Shown here: positions 44,812 to 53,295 of the stretch, piece by piece
How the letters are laid out: each line of letters starts with the position of its first letter
Position numbering within the stretch: the first letter of the stretch is position 1
From: Lachnospiraceae bacterium
GTDB taxonomy: Bacteria > Bacillota > Clostridia > Lachnospirales > Lachnospiraceae
Assembly (NCBI GenBank): GCA_022845955.1
Contig: AP025576.1
Location: 2,790,001 to 2,854,000 of the forward strand
Direction of reading: 5' to 3'
DNA: 64,000 nucleotides
Position numbers and translations under genes: made by a program
The notes under the pieces: model-generated
The model's database searches: none
The model's input: only the letters and a program-made list of their open reading frames with translations
What the model was told of the DNA's origin: nothing

Positions 44812-46104
44812 ATGAAACAGGACATGATTGCAATTCTGGACCTGGGAAGTACGGAAAACACAGTGGTTGCCCGGGCAATCCGTGACATGGGCGTTTACAG
44901 TGAAATCCATCCCCATGATATCACCGTGGACGAACTGAAGGCTCTTGACAATGTGAAAGGTATAATTTTAAACGGCGGTGAAAACCGTGTGGTTGACGGC
45001 AGGCCGGTTGACATCGATCCCGCTCTGTATAACAGCGGCGTGCCCGTTATGGCAATCGACCATCCCACGGCACAGTGCGAAAAAAAGTATACGGCCATAC
45101 CGGAAGAGGATGTGCTGAAGGATTTCGTGCTGAAGCAGTGCAAGGCTGAAACCAATTGGAATATGAAGAACTTTATCGAAGACCAGGTGGAGCTTATCCG
45201 CCGTCAGGTGGGTGATAAAAAGGTGCTCCTCGCTTTATCCGGCGGCGTGGATTCCTCCGTGGTTGCCGCTATGCTGATTAAGGCCATCGGCCAGCAGCTG
45301 GTATGTGTCCATGTAAACCATGGTCTCATGCGGAAAAATGAATCCGAAAGTGTTGTGGAGGTATTCCGTAATCAGCTTCATGCGAATCTGATCTACGTGG
45401 ACGCCACAGAACGTTTCTTAGGAAAGCTGTCCGGCGTTTCGGATCCGGAGGAGAAGAGAAAGATCATCGGCGGCGAATTCATCCGTGTATTTGAGGAAGA
45501 AGCCCGCAAGCTGGACGGCATCCACTTCCTGGGCCAGGGTACCATTTACCCGGATATCATTGAAAGCGGAACCAAAACTGCGAAGATGGTAAAATCCCAT
45601 CATAACGTGGGCGGGCTGCCGGAGGATCTGCAGTTTGAACTGGTTGAACCCCTGAAGCAGCTGTTCAAGGATGAGGTAAGAGCCTGCGGTATCGAACTTG
45701 GGCTGCCTGCAGGCATGGTATACCGTCAGCCGTTCCCCGGCCCCGGCCTCGGTGTCCGCTGTCTTGGCGCGATCACCCGTGACAGGCTGGAAGCTGTAAG
45801 GGAATCGGATGCGATTCTGCGGGAGGAATTCGAAAAAGCTGGACTGGATAAAAAGGTATGGCAGTATTTTACCGTTGTTCCGGATTTTAAATCGGTAGGG
45901 ATGAAGAACCATGCGAGATGCTTTGAGTATATGGTGATTGTCCGTGCGATTAATACGATTGATGCAATGACCGCCAGTGTGGAGAAAGTGGACTGGGAGG
46001 TGTTGGAGCGGATAACGAACAGGATACTGGTTGAGGTGGAGAATGTGAACAGGGTTTGTTATGATTGTTCTCCTAAGCCGCCGGCTACGATTGAATTCGA
46101 GTGA
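44812..46104 (+). CDS. guaA: GMP synthase with a shrunken, inactive amidotransferase domain
   Basis: 430 residues, against about 515 for normal GuaA. The ATP-pyrophosphatase domain is complete: SGGVDSS at 143-149, then the dimerisation domain with RQPFPGPGLGVRCLG and the C-terminal PPATIEFE. The N-terminal class I glutaminase is only about 115 residues. It keeps the first strands (MIAILDLGSTENTVVARAI, IILNGGENRV) but at the nucleophile elbow, where GuaA has GICYG, it reads MAIDHP, so the catalytic Cys is missing, and the region with the His-Glu pair is deleted. By inference it makes GMP from XMP with free ammonia or an ammonia donor encoded elsewhere. AGGAGACG sets the ATG at 44812. Confidence 0.9.
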   Translation: MKQDMIAILDLGSTENTVVARAIRDMGVYSEIHPHDITVDELKALDNVKGIILNGGENRVVDGRPVDIDPALYNSGVPVMAIDHPTAQCEKKYTAIPEEDVLKDFVLKQCKAETNWNMKNFIEDQVELIRRQVGDKKVLLALSGGVDSSVVAAMLIKAIGQQLVCVHVNHGLMRKNESESVVEVFRNQLHANLIYVDATERFLGKLSGVSDPEEKRKIIGGEFIRVFEEEARKLDGIHFLGQGTIYPDIIESGTKTAKMVKSHHNVGGLPEDLQFELVEPLKQLFKDEVRACGIELGLPAGMVYRQPFPGPGLGVRCLGAITRDRLEAVRESDAILREEFEKAGLDKKVWQYFTVVPDFKSVGMKNHARCFEYMVIVRAINTIDAMTASVEKVDWEVLERITNRILVEVENVNRVCYDCSPKPPATIEFE

Positions 46105-46117
46105 TACAAACTTATCC

Positions 46118-46153
46118 CCGGAAGGCCTATTTTACAGGCCTTCCGGTTTTTTT
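46118..46153 (+). terminator. guaA terminator
   Basis: CCGGAAGGCCT (46118-46128) pairs perfectly with AGGCCTTCCGG (46136-46146), followed by seven T. Confidence 0.95.
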
Positions 46154-46518
46154 GTTCTGTGACATTACGGGGATATTATTCTATGTCTGTTATCACCTCA
46201 TTTAACAAAGTGATCGCATCTTTTTATACTTTATGTACCTATTATGAATATTTACCTGTTAAACATAAAAGTATGGTACAATATTTACAATATACGCTTT
46301 TGAAATAATGAAGTGTAGTGGTTGCAGGCATCCGGCCTATCGCGAAGCATTTCATTGTCTGATGCAGTAACAGCTTCGATTTGTCTGAACTGCTACCTTG
46401 TATTCAATTGTGTTAAAGGATCATTATTTATAAGTACATAATCCAATAATTGTTCGATAATGGTGGGTAAGATGAACAAAGAAACAGATTTACTATTATT
46501 ATATAGTGATGATAAAGT
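46154..46518. other. AT-rich intergenic junction between host genes and the island
   Basis: No gene is supported. Base composition turns visibly AT-rich after the guaA terminator. A TACAAT with TGG before it (about 46277-46282) could be a promoter. The last recognisable dispersed palindrome lies at 46367. A short frame from about 46471 (MNKETDLLLLYSDDKV) ends after 39 codons and has no recognisable relative. Confidence 0.6.
46367..46396. repeat. dispersed 30-bp palindrome, diverged copy G
   Basis: GTAACAG and CTGAACTGCTAC ends; TGTCTGAAC matches the common right arm and the length is again 30. It is the right-most copy found, marking host-type DNA up to about 46.4 kb. Confidence 0.6.
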
Positions 46519-47235
46519 ATGTTTAAACAAAAAATATCAAGTCCTGAAATGTGGGATATCGCATTGGCTCGCCGTAATCAGCTTCTGAAAATACACTTGT
46601 CAAATGTTTCAAAGTTGGATCGGAAATTTGGAGGCAAATTTGGCATGGCGCAAAATACTGTTTTACTAAAGCTGATTCATTTCAGTATATTGCCGATGGT
46701 GCCTGCAAAGAATGGTTTGATGTGAGGGCATTCGGCAGGTATTGGAGTTTATAGGGAAAATGAAAAGGAAGCTGGTGTATTAATCGTGATAAGGGGGCCT
46801 GTAAGCATTCAAAGCGCGTTCAGTATTGGTTCAGTAGATGTTGAAACCTTGCAGATTACAAAAAGTGTAAATCTCGAAACAAACGTAAACAATCCATCGA
46901 AAAAAGCAGGTGATACAATAGGACAAAAACACCGTGTCAGCAAAGGGGTATATGTAACATATGGAAGCATTAACAGACAGCTTTCAGAAAAAACGCATTT
47001 CTCAGATGAGGATGTGGAGAAGCTGAAAAAATCGATACTAAAATTATTTGATAATGATGAATCTTCTGCACGTCAAAGCGGAAGTATGGTAGTAATAAAA
47101 GTCATCTGGTGGACACATACCGACCAAGTAGTATCTTCTGCTAAGGTACACCGTTGTCTTAAAGTCAATCATGACGGAACCTATATGCTGACCTCTATAG
47201 ACGGAGTAAAAACAGAGGAGCTTGACGGGCAATAA
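46519..47235 (+). pseudogene. decayed cas7 (csd2-like, type I-C) gene
   Basis: Pieces of one Cas7 protein are spread over two frames. DGACKEWFDVRAFG is read from about 46695 and then stops at 46752; the next piece, from 46786, is in another frame and runs 149 residues: IRGPVSIQSAFSIGSVD, then TIGQKHRVSKGVYVTYG, QLSEKTHFSDEDVEKL, KLFDNDESSAR. These match the middle of Csd2/Cas7, the crRNA-backbone subunit of type I-C Cascade, which reads FDVRTFG, RGPVQ, MGRKH.VP.GLY, AEKTGFS and HDRSAARG at these places. The N-terminal RNA-binding part is missing, and no cas3, cas5, cas8, cas1-2 or repeat array is seen nearby, so it is a relic. Confidence 0.7.
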
Positions 47236-47406
47236 GTCCATAGAGACAGTAGTATTGATTGTCAGAAGCTGGTAGTTTAAAGACAGGGGCAAAGTAAAAA
47301 TCGTTACCGTGGTCCAGGTGGATAGTTATAATATTCTTAAGCCGGGATATGTCTGTGACGGAAAAGATACACAACAAATTATGAATATCGCCGGAAGGAT
47401 GATAAA

Positions 47407-48321
47407 ATGAATAGAATCAATAGAATGTCTGAAATTATCGGTCTTGAACCAATTGCAGATAAAATAAAGTATGCCTGCCATTCCGTTATTGATTGTGATA
47501 CATACACGAGAAATAAAATAGAATATGTAGTTCATGGCCGAAACATCCCTGCCTTTCTGCTTGTCCCCAAAGGCCATGGACCCTTTCCAGCTGTTTTGGT
47601 TAATCATCAGCACCATAGTCAACGAAACTGGGGCAAAAGTGAAGTTTGCGGATTAGCTGGCGATCCGTTACAGGCTTTTGGAAGTATACTTGCTTGTGCA
47701 GGATTTGTGGTAATTGCTCCTGATGCAATATGTTTTGAGGAACGAAGGGTAAACGCATCCGGTACGGAAGAAAACCATAAAGAAGATGAATGGAATCATT
47801 TCCTTGCGCTATGCCATGGTATTTTAACAGGCGAAACTCTGGCAAAGATTGCTATAGAAGATGCCATAGGTGCAATTAGTGTTCTTAATGGTCTGGGTAT
47901 TGTAGATAAATCGAAAATCGGCTGCTTAGGTCATTCCTATGGAGGAAACACGACATTTTTCGCTGCCGCTTTTGACCAAAGAATAAAATATGCTGTGTCA
48001 AGCGGAAGTGTTGTCAGCTATAAATATCGTATGGATAACTTAACGGGCATAGAAATGTCCAGTATTATCCCTGGATTTCTCAAAGAATTTGAAATTGCAG
48101 ATGTAATAAAAGAAATAGCACCGAGACATTTCCTGATTATTTGTTCCGATGATGATAAGTATTCAAAGGATGCGCCGCAAATCTTTGAGACGGTAAAAAA
48201 GCACTATATATCAAAAAATGCAGAACATAACCTGCAGATAAAGCAATATAAAGGCAGTCATCAGTTGACACAGGAACGCGTTGACTATATCTTAAATTGG
48301 ATAATCGGCTTTGCTAAATGA
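47407..48321 (+). CDS. alpha/beta hydrolase (dienelactone hydrolase/acetyl-esterase-like)
   Basis: 304 residues. Nucleophile elbow GHSYGG at about 181, preceded by a typical oxyanion strand (FPAVLVNHQHHSQRNWG), with the acid in IICSDDDKYS and catalytic His in KGSHQLT. There is no signal peptide, so it is cytoplasmic. Related proteins hydrolyse esters, often of acetylated sugars or xenobiotics; the substrate is unknown. GGAAGGA lies eight bases before the ATG. The composition is AT-rich like its neighbours. The PHP gene follows after 45 bases, so they probably form an operon. Confidence 0.82.
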   Translation: MNRINRMSEIIGLEPIADKIKYACHSVIDCDTYTRNKIEYVVHGRNIPAFLLVPKGHGPFPAVLVNHQHHSQRNWGKSEVCGLAGDPLQAFGSILACAGFVVIAPDAICFEERRVNASGTEENHKEDEWNHFLALCHGILTGETLAKIAIEDAIGAISVLNGLGIVDKSKIGCLGHSYGGNTTFFAAAFDQRIKYAVSSGSVVSYKYRMDNLTGIEMSSIIPGFLKEFEIADVIKEIAPRHFLIICSDDDKYSKDAPQIFETVKKHYISKNAEHNLQIKQYKGSHQLTQERVDYILNWIIGFAK

Positions 48322-48366
48322 CTCGTATGCATAAATCCAATTGCCGTAATCAGGAGGATACGTAAT

Positions 48367-49023
48367 ATGATTGATGCACATGTTCATTTAGAAAAAGGGG
48401 AATATTGTATCGAATGGATTAATGAATTCATTTCCTATGCAGTATCCCGAAATATTGATGAAATTTATTTTCTTGAACATACTCACATTTTTAAAGAATG
48501 CCAGAGTTTATATGATGAAATGTCCCAATATAATGCCTACCAAAATCAATGGTATAAGAAAAAACTAAAAATGTCACGGCCGCTGAAGGACTATACAGAT
48601 TTCATCGAACGAATGAAGAATAATCATTTTCCGGTTAAAGTGAAGTTTGGGTTGGAGGTATGCTATTCCCCTGGGCACGAGACGGATATAGAAAGGCTGA
48701 AAAAAGCATATCCCTTTGATTTCCTTGTTGGTTCAATCCATTTTATTGACGGCTGGGCCTTTAGCCATATAAAACAGCCATGGAAAAAGGAAGACTATGA
48801 TTTAAAAGTTTTGTATCGCCGTTATTATAAATTGATGTATGCATTAGCAGACAGTACTCTTTTTTCGGGGTTAGCGCATCCGAATTCATTGCAATGCTTT
48901 GGAGCCTATCCCATAGAAGATTATATAGAAGAATACCAAAAAATTGCTGATGTTTTAAAGAAATCAAATGATTATCTCAAAAAATCCCCAGTTTACGGGC
49001 ATTTCCGCAAGACAGCAGCTTGA
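48367..49023 (+). CDS. PHP-domain phosphoesterase (histidinol-phosphatase-like), possibly 3'-truncated
   Basis: 218 residues with PHP metal motifs: HVH at 5-7, EHTH near 38, GLEVCYSP, GSIHFIDGW with the later His, and GLAHPNS near 180. Family members hydrolyse phosphate monoesters such as histidinol phosphate; this one is not in a his operon. Normal relatives continue with the final strands and a conserved ending, whereas here the last 15-20 residues (KKSPVYGHFRKTAA) look foreign and run into the presumed left end of the ICE. I infer that the element's insertion replaced the true C-terminus. AGGAGG precedes the ATG. Confidence 0.75.
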   Translation: MIDAHVHLEKGEYCIEWINEFISYAVSRNIDEIYFLEHTHIFKECQSLYDEMSQYNAYQNQWYKKKLKMSRPLKDYTDFIERMKNNHFPVKVKFGLEVCYSPGHETDIERLKKAYPFDFLVGSIHFIDGWAFSHIKQPWKKEDYDLKVLYRRYYKLMYALADSTLFSGLAHPNSLQCFGAYPIEDYIEEYQKIADVLKKSNDYLKKSPVYGHFRKTAA

Positions 49024-49152
49024 ATTTACTACCCATTTACTACTTACGGATTGAGCCTTGATATGCTTTGAAGCTCTTGCGGATAGACCAAACAGGCAGC
49101 GCACACCAGTATTGACCTACCATAGATTGAAAAATTTCATACAGCACCGTAC

Positions 49153-49204
49153 AAGCGGCGTTTCCCACTCCCTACACAGGGAGAACAGGAACGCCGCTTT
49201 TTTC
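49153..49204 (+). terminator. strong terminator-like hairpin
   Basis: AAGCGGCGTT (49153-49162) pairs with AACGCCGCTT (49190-49199); inner CTCCC/GGGAG continues the stem; six T follow. It would shield the ICE genes from outside transcription. Confidence 0.85.
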
Positions 49205-49212
49205 ATGCCCTT

Positions 49213-49324
49213 GTTACGCAGTAGGGGCAGAAAAAGCCTTGCTACAAGCGGTTTTGCGGGCGCGTATCTGGCGCGGCAAGGGATTTATACCTTATCCCCC
49301 GAAACCGCGCTTCTACTGCGTAAC
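49213..49324. repeat. long-range inverted repeat before the ICE initiator gene
   Basis: GTTACGCAGTAG (49213-49224) is exactly complementary to 49313-49324. Inside, GCGGTTT (about 49249) pairs with AAACCGC (about 49302), with CGGG/CCCG next to it. The right arm ends 29 bases before the ATG of the next gene. Confidence 0.7.
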
Positions 49325-49352
49325 AAATCCACAGCAAAAGGAGTGATTTACT

Positions 49353-50336
49353 ATGGCAGTTTTCCGGGTGGAACGAAACAAGGGCTACACCGTAATGAGC
49401 AACCACCACCTACGCAACAAGGAGCTTTCCTTAAAGGCAAAGGGGCTGTTGTCGCAAATGCTGTCACTCCCCGAAGATTGGGACTACACCTTGAAAGGCT
49501 TATCCCTTATCAACCGGGAGAAGATAGACGCTATCCGCGAAGCCATACGGGAGCTTGAACGCGCCGGGTATATCGTCCGTTCAAGGGAGCGCGACGAGAA
49601 AGGACGCTTGCGGGGCGCGGACTATGTGATATTCGAGCAGCCGCAGCCGCCTACGCCGGATTTACCTACATTGGAAAATCCAACATTGGATAATCCAACA
49701 CAGGAAAAACCAACATTGGAAAAACCTACGTTGGAAAATCCAACGCAATTAAATAAAGATATACAAAGAACTGACTTACCAAAAAAAGAAAAATCAAATA
49801 CGGATTTATCAAGTACCCATTCCATTCCTATCCTTTCCCCTAACCCCTCACCTTGCGGGGAAGCGGCTACGCCGCCGGAACGGAAAGGAACGGAAGCGGC
49901 AGCACAGAGCGCAGTAGAGATATACCGGGAAATCATCAAGGACAATATCGACTACGACATTCTCAAACAGGACATGAGATTTGACGGTGACAGGCTTGAC
50001 GAGATTGTAGACCTCATGCTTGAAACAGTATGCACCGCAAGGAAGCGGGTGCGGATTGCGGGGGACGACTACCCGGCAGAGCTTGTGAAGTCAAAGTTTA
50101 TGAAGCTGGACGGCGAGCATATCCGCTTTGTGCTTGACTGTATGCGGGAGAACACAACCAAAATCCGCAACATCAAGCAATATCTGAAAGCAGCCCTTTT
50201 CAATGCCCCGTCCACTATCGGCAACTACTACACTTCCCTTGTCGCCCATGACATGGCAAGCGGCGCACTGGCACCGAAGAAGCCGCAGTACGGCGACCCG
50301 GACTATTATTCATTCAAACCGGGCGAAAGCCTGTAA
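49353..50336 (+). CDS. ICE replication-initiator-like helix-turn-helix protein
   Basis: 327 residues. The N-terminal 90 residues form a winged-helix domain (LRNKELSLKAKGLLSQMLSLPEDWDYTLKGLS), as in RepA_N/DUF6017-type proteins of Tn1549-like elements. A linker made of PTLEN-type five-residue repeats (about 105-135) follows, then a helical C-terminal domain (about 185-320, with EIYREIIKDNIDYDIL, which fits DUF6017). It is thought to start replication or regulate the element. AAAGGAG precedes the ATG. The 15-bp DNA repeat behind the linker (CCAACATTGGAAAAT and variants) is a minisatellite that could change length. Confidence 0.78.
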   Translation: MAVFRVERNKGYTVMSNHHLRNKELSLKAKGLLSQMLSLPEDWDYTLKGLSLINREKIDAIREAIRELERAGYIVRSRERDEKGRLRGADYVIFEQPQPPTPDLPTLENPTLDNPTQEKPTLEKPTLENPTQLNKDIQRTDLPKKEKSNTDLSSTHSIPILSPNPSPCGEAATPPERKGTEAAAQSAVEIYREIIKDNIDYDILKQDMRFDGDRLDEIVDLMLETVCTARKRVRIAGDDYPAELVKSKFMKLDGEHIRFVLDCMRENTTKIRNIKQYLKAALFNAPSTIGNYYTSLVAHDMASGALAPKKPQYGDPDYYSFKPGESL

Positions 50337-50357
50337 ACAACAAAAGGAGGATTTTTT

Positions 50358-50576
50358 ATGGCACAGAGAACAGGAGCATTGGTATTTGACGAGCGCACCG
50401 ACCGTTACGACATCCGCTTTGACCTCAACACTTACTACGGGGGCTTGCATTGCGGCGAGTGCTTTGACGTGTTCGTGCGGGGCAAGTGGAAGCCTACCCG
50501 GATTGAGTACGGCGACAACTGGTATCTTGTGGGTATCAGAGCCGAGGACTTGAACGGGCTGCGGGTGCGTATCTGA
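50358..50576 (+). CDS. DUF5348-family small protein
   Basis: 72 residues (MAQRTGALVFDERTDRYDIRF, then GLHCGECFDVFV and GDNWYLVGI). It matches the short DUF5348 proteins found at this place in Tn1549-type elements; function unknown. AAAGGAGG stands seven bases before the ATG, and the initiator gene ends 21 bases upstream, so it is in the same operon. Confidence 0.8.
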   Translation: MAQRTGALVFDERTDRYDIRFDLNTYYGGLHCGECFDVFVRGKWKPTRIEYGDNWYLVGIRAEDLNGLRVRI

Positions 50577-50617
50577 CCGCCGCCCCATAAAGAAACGCGA
50601 AAGGAGGACGCGAGAAA

Positions 50618-51094
50618 TTGCAGGACGAAGTAAACGAAAAGACCATAGCCCTTTACATCAAGACCGGGAAGCTGACCGCGCAGACGCTCCAAAAGGCAAT
50701 GAAAGCCATTCTCTCAAAGGGCAAGAAAGAGCTTTCCAAACCGCCACAGGGCAAGCAGAGCTTAAAGCAGCTTATGAAGCAGAACGCGGGCGTTTCCAAC
50801 ATTGAGATTACAAAAGACAATATCAAGGCTTTTGAGAGTACCGCAAAAAAATATGGTATCGACTTTGCGCTGAAAAAGGACACGACGGAAACCCCGCCCC
50901 GTTACCTTGTTTTCTTCAAGGGGCGGGACGCGGACGCGCTGACCGCAGCCTTTAAGGAATTTTCCGCAAAGAAGCTGACACAGGATAGGAAGCCCTCAAT
51001 CCGAAAGCTGCTCTCAACCCTTAAAGAAGCCGCACAGGGCAGAAACGCGGAACGGGCAAAAGTCAAGAACAAGGACAGGGAGGTATCGCTATGA
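50618..51094 (+). CDS. PcfB-family (DUF3801) conjugation accessory protein
   Basis: 158 residues, starting at TTG with AAAGGAGG ten bases upstream. The body (NEKTIALYIKTGKLTAQTLQKAMKAIL, ITKDNIKAFESTAKKYGIDFALKKD, PPRYLVFFKGRDADALTAAF) is the PcfB/DUF3801 family, named from the relaxosome accessory protein of pCF10. It helps bring relaxase and DNA to the VirD4 coupling protein. It overlaps the VirD4 gene by four bases (ATGA). Confidence 0.88.
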   Translation: MQDEVNEKTIALYIKTGKLTAQTLQKAMKAILSKGKKELSKPPQGKQSLKQLMKQNAGVSNIEITKDNIKAFESTAKKYGIDFALKKDTTETPPRYLVFFKGRDADALTAAFKEFSAKKLTQDRKPSIRKLLSTLKEAAQGRNAERAKVKNKDREVSL

Positions 51095-52878
51095 AGCCGG
51101 AAATCAAGAAGCTGCTTATCCTCAATCTCCCGTATCTGCTCTTTGTGTGGCTCTTTGATAAAGTGGGTGCGGCTGTCCGGCTCTCCCCCGGCGCGGACGC
51201 GAGCGCAAAGCTGCTACATCTTGGGGACGGTTTTAGTGCCGCCTTTTCCAGTATCGCGCCGAGCTTCCACCCGGCAGATTTACTTATCGGCATTGCCGGG
51301 GCGGTCATTGTCCGGCTGATTATCTACGTCAAGGGCAAGAACGCGAAGAAGTACAGGAAAGGCATGGAGTACGGCAGCGCACGTTGGGGGACAGCCGAGG
51401 ACATAAAGCCATACACAGACCCAGTATTTGAGAACAATATCCCCCTCACGCAGACGGAACGGCTTACCATGAACAGCCGCCCGAAGCAGCCGAAATATGC
51501 CCGCAACAAGAACATTCTTGTAATCGGCGGTTCCGGCAGCGGCAAGACAAGGTTTTTCGTCAAACCGTCGCTTATGCAAATGCACAGCAGCTATGTTGTC
51601 ACAGACCCGAAAGGCACCGTCTTAATCGAGTGCGGGAAGCTCTTACAGCGGGGCGGCTACCAGATTAAAGTGCTGAATACGATTAACTTCAAGAAATCCA
51701 TGAAATACAATCCCTTTGCCTATCTGCGGAGCGAAAAGGACATTTTGAAGTTGGTCAATACCATTATCGCCAACACAAAAGGCGACGGGGAGAAATCCGG
51801 CGAGGATTTTTGGGTGAAAGCGGAAAAGCTCTACTACACCGCGCTAATCGGCTATATCTGGTATGAAGCCCCGGACGAGGAAAAGAACTTCACGACGCTG
51901 CTTGAAATGATAAATGCGTCGGAAGCCCGCGAGGACGACGAGGACTTCCAGAACCCGGTTGACCTCATGTTTGAACGTCTGGAAGAAAAAGACCCGGAGC
52001 ATTTCGCGGTCAAGCAGTACCGCAAATACAAACTTGCGGCGGGCAAAACGGCGAAGTCGATTTTAATTAGCTGCGGCGCGAGGTTAGCACCCTTTGACAT
52101 CAAGGAGCTGCGCGAGCTTATGGAAACCGACGAAATGCAGCTTGACACCATAGGCGACAGAAAGACCGCCCTTTTCGTCATTATCAGCGACACAGACGAC
52201 ACCTTTAACTTTGTCGTGAGTATTCTCTACACACAGCTATTCAACTTGCTTTGCGACAAGGCAGATGATGAATACGGCGGGCGGCTTCCCGTCCATGTGC
52301 GCTGCCTGTTAGACGAGTTTGCGAATATCGGGCAGATACCGAAGTTTGAAAAGCTCATAGCCACCATAAGGAGCCGGGAAATATCCGCTTCAATCATCTT
52401 GCAGAGCCAGTCACAGCTAAAAGCCATTTACAAGGACAACGCCGATACCATAGTCGGCAACTGCGACACCACGCTTTTTCTTGGCGGCAAGGAGAAAACG
52501 ACGCTCAAAGAAATATCGGAGATTTTAGGGAAAGAAACCATTGACAGCTTCAACACGTCCGAAACCAGAGGGCGGGAGCTTTCGCATGGGCTGAACTATC
52601 AGAAATTGGGAAAGCAGCTTATGACGGAAGATGAAATCGCGGTCATGGACGGAGGGAAATGTATCTTGCAGCTACGCGGGGTGCGCCCGTTCTTTTCGGA
52701 CAAATTCGACATAACGAAGCACCCGAAATACAAGTACCTTTCCGACGCAGACCCGAAGAACGCCTTTGACATGGAGAAGCACTTGCGCCGCCGCCCCGCT
52801 ATCGTCAAGCCCGATGAAGTCTTTGACTATTACGAGATTGACGCGGCAGATTTACAGGAGGACGCAGACAATGAATGA
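51091..52878 (+). CDS. VirD4/TraG-type conjugation coupling protein
   Basis: 595 residues. Two N-terminal membrane helices (about 8-30 and 60-80), then a hexameric ATPase domain with Walker A IGGSGSGKTRFF near 150, Walker B RCLLDEFANIGQIP, and the SIILQSQSQLKAIY region. It links the relaxosome to the type IV secretion channel. The length and sequence are typical of Tn1549-type elements. It is coupled to pcfB upstream by a four-base overlap, and a small gene overlaps its stop. Confidence 0.94.
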   Translation: MKPEIKKLLILNLPYLLFVWLFDKVGAAVRLSPGADASAKLLHLGDGFSAAFSSIAPSFHPADLLIGIAGAVIVRLIIYVKGKNAKKYRKGMEYGSARWGTAEDIKPYTDPVFENNIPLTQTERLTMNSRPKQPKYARNKNILVIGGSGSGKTRFFVKPSLMQMHSSYVVTDPKGTVLIECGKLLQRGGYQIKVLNTINFKKSMKYNPFAYLRSEKDILKLVNTIIANTKGDGEKSGEDFWVKAEKLYYTALIGYIWYEAPDEEKNFTTLLEMINASEAREDDEDFQNPVDLMFERLEEKDPEHFAVKQYRKYKLAAGKTAKSILISCGARLAPFDIKELRELMETDEMQLDTIGDRKTALFVIISDTDDTFNFVVSILYTQLFNLLCDKADDEYGGRLPVHVRCLLDEFANIGQIPKFEKLIATIRSREISASIILQSQSQLKAIYKDNADTIVGNCDTTLFLGGKEKTTLKEISEILGKETIDSFNTSETRGRELSHGLNYQKLGKQLMTEDEIAVMDGGKCILQLRGVRPFFSDKFDITKHPKYKYLSDADPKNAFDMEKHLRRRPAIVKPDEVFDYYEIDAADLQEDADNE

Positions 52879-53041
52879 GCGTTCCCCAAAGGAGAAGCCG
52901 CGCCTTGTGCTGATTATGGGCGGGCGCATGGAGCAGCAGCGCGAGGAAGCGAAACGGCGGGCTGAAATCCGGGAATTTATCGCAGCTTGTGAACGGCTCT
53001 ACGAAAAGAACCGCCAGAGAGAAAGGAGGGATTGCGATTAA
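52871..53041 (+). CDS. small charged protein after virD4
   Basis: 56 residues, start at the ATG at 52871 with GGAGG nine bases upstream; it overlaps the coupling-protein stop by eight bases. Sequence: LVLIMGGRMEQQREEAKRRA then EFIAACERLYEKN, a mainly helical, highly charged protein. No family recognised; its position is conserved in elements of this kind as far as I recall. Confidence 0.6.
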   Translation: MNERSPKEKPRLVLIMGGRMEQQREEAKRRAEIREFIAACERLYEKNRQRERRDCD

Positions 53042-53195
53042 AGGAAGAAATACAGGCTATGAGATACGCGCCCCTTGCGTCATGGAAATGTGGATAACAG
53101 GCTATTCCGCTATGGAAAACGCCATTCACAGCACATGGAAAAGCAAAGGGCAGCTTTCCCACGTCCTGCAAACAGCGTTTCCCACAGCTCCATAA
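53037..53195 (+). CDS. possible small ORF with ATT start (NTGY-IRAP peptide 1)
   Basis: From an ATT at 53037, seven bases after AGGAGG, the frame reads IKGRNTGYEIRAPCVMEMW and continues 52 codons. The first part is repeated at 53296 in the same coding frame; three of the four differing codons between NTGY and IRAP differ only at the third base, which suggests a coding constraint. ATT is a rare but permitted start. It may be a leader peptide or a small ICE protein. An overlapping TTG frame is the alternative. Confidence 0.35.
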   Translation: MKGRNTGYEIRAPCVMEMWITGYSAMENAIHSTWKSKGQLSHVLQTAFPTAP

Positions 53196-53295
53196 GACAG
53201 CCAGTTACCCACATTCCCACAACGCCGACGACTACGGAAGCCCAACCTATCCTACCTGTCATTCAAAAAGAGATTTTTTAAGGAGCTGACCTAAC

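Larger units (their letters stand above)
49024..49352. other. left-end non-coding region of the ICE
   Basis: No gene is supported. It holds a terminator-like hairpin (49153) and a 112-bp inverted-repeat structure (49213-49324). Open frames across it have no ribosome site. Confidence 0.55.

Noticed and set aside
46154..47406. CRISPR array near the cas7 relic
   Set aside because: No regularly spaced direct repeats are visible around it.
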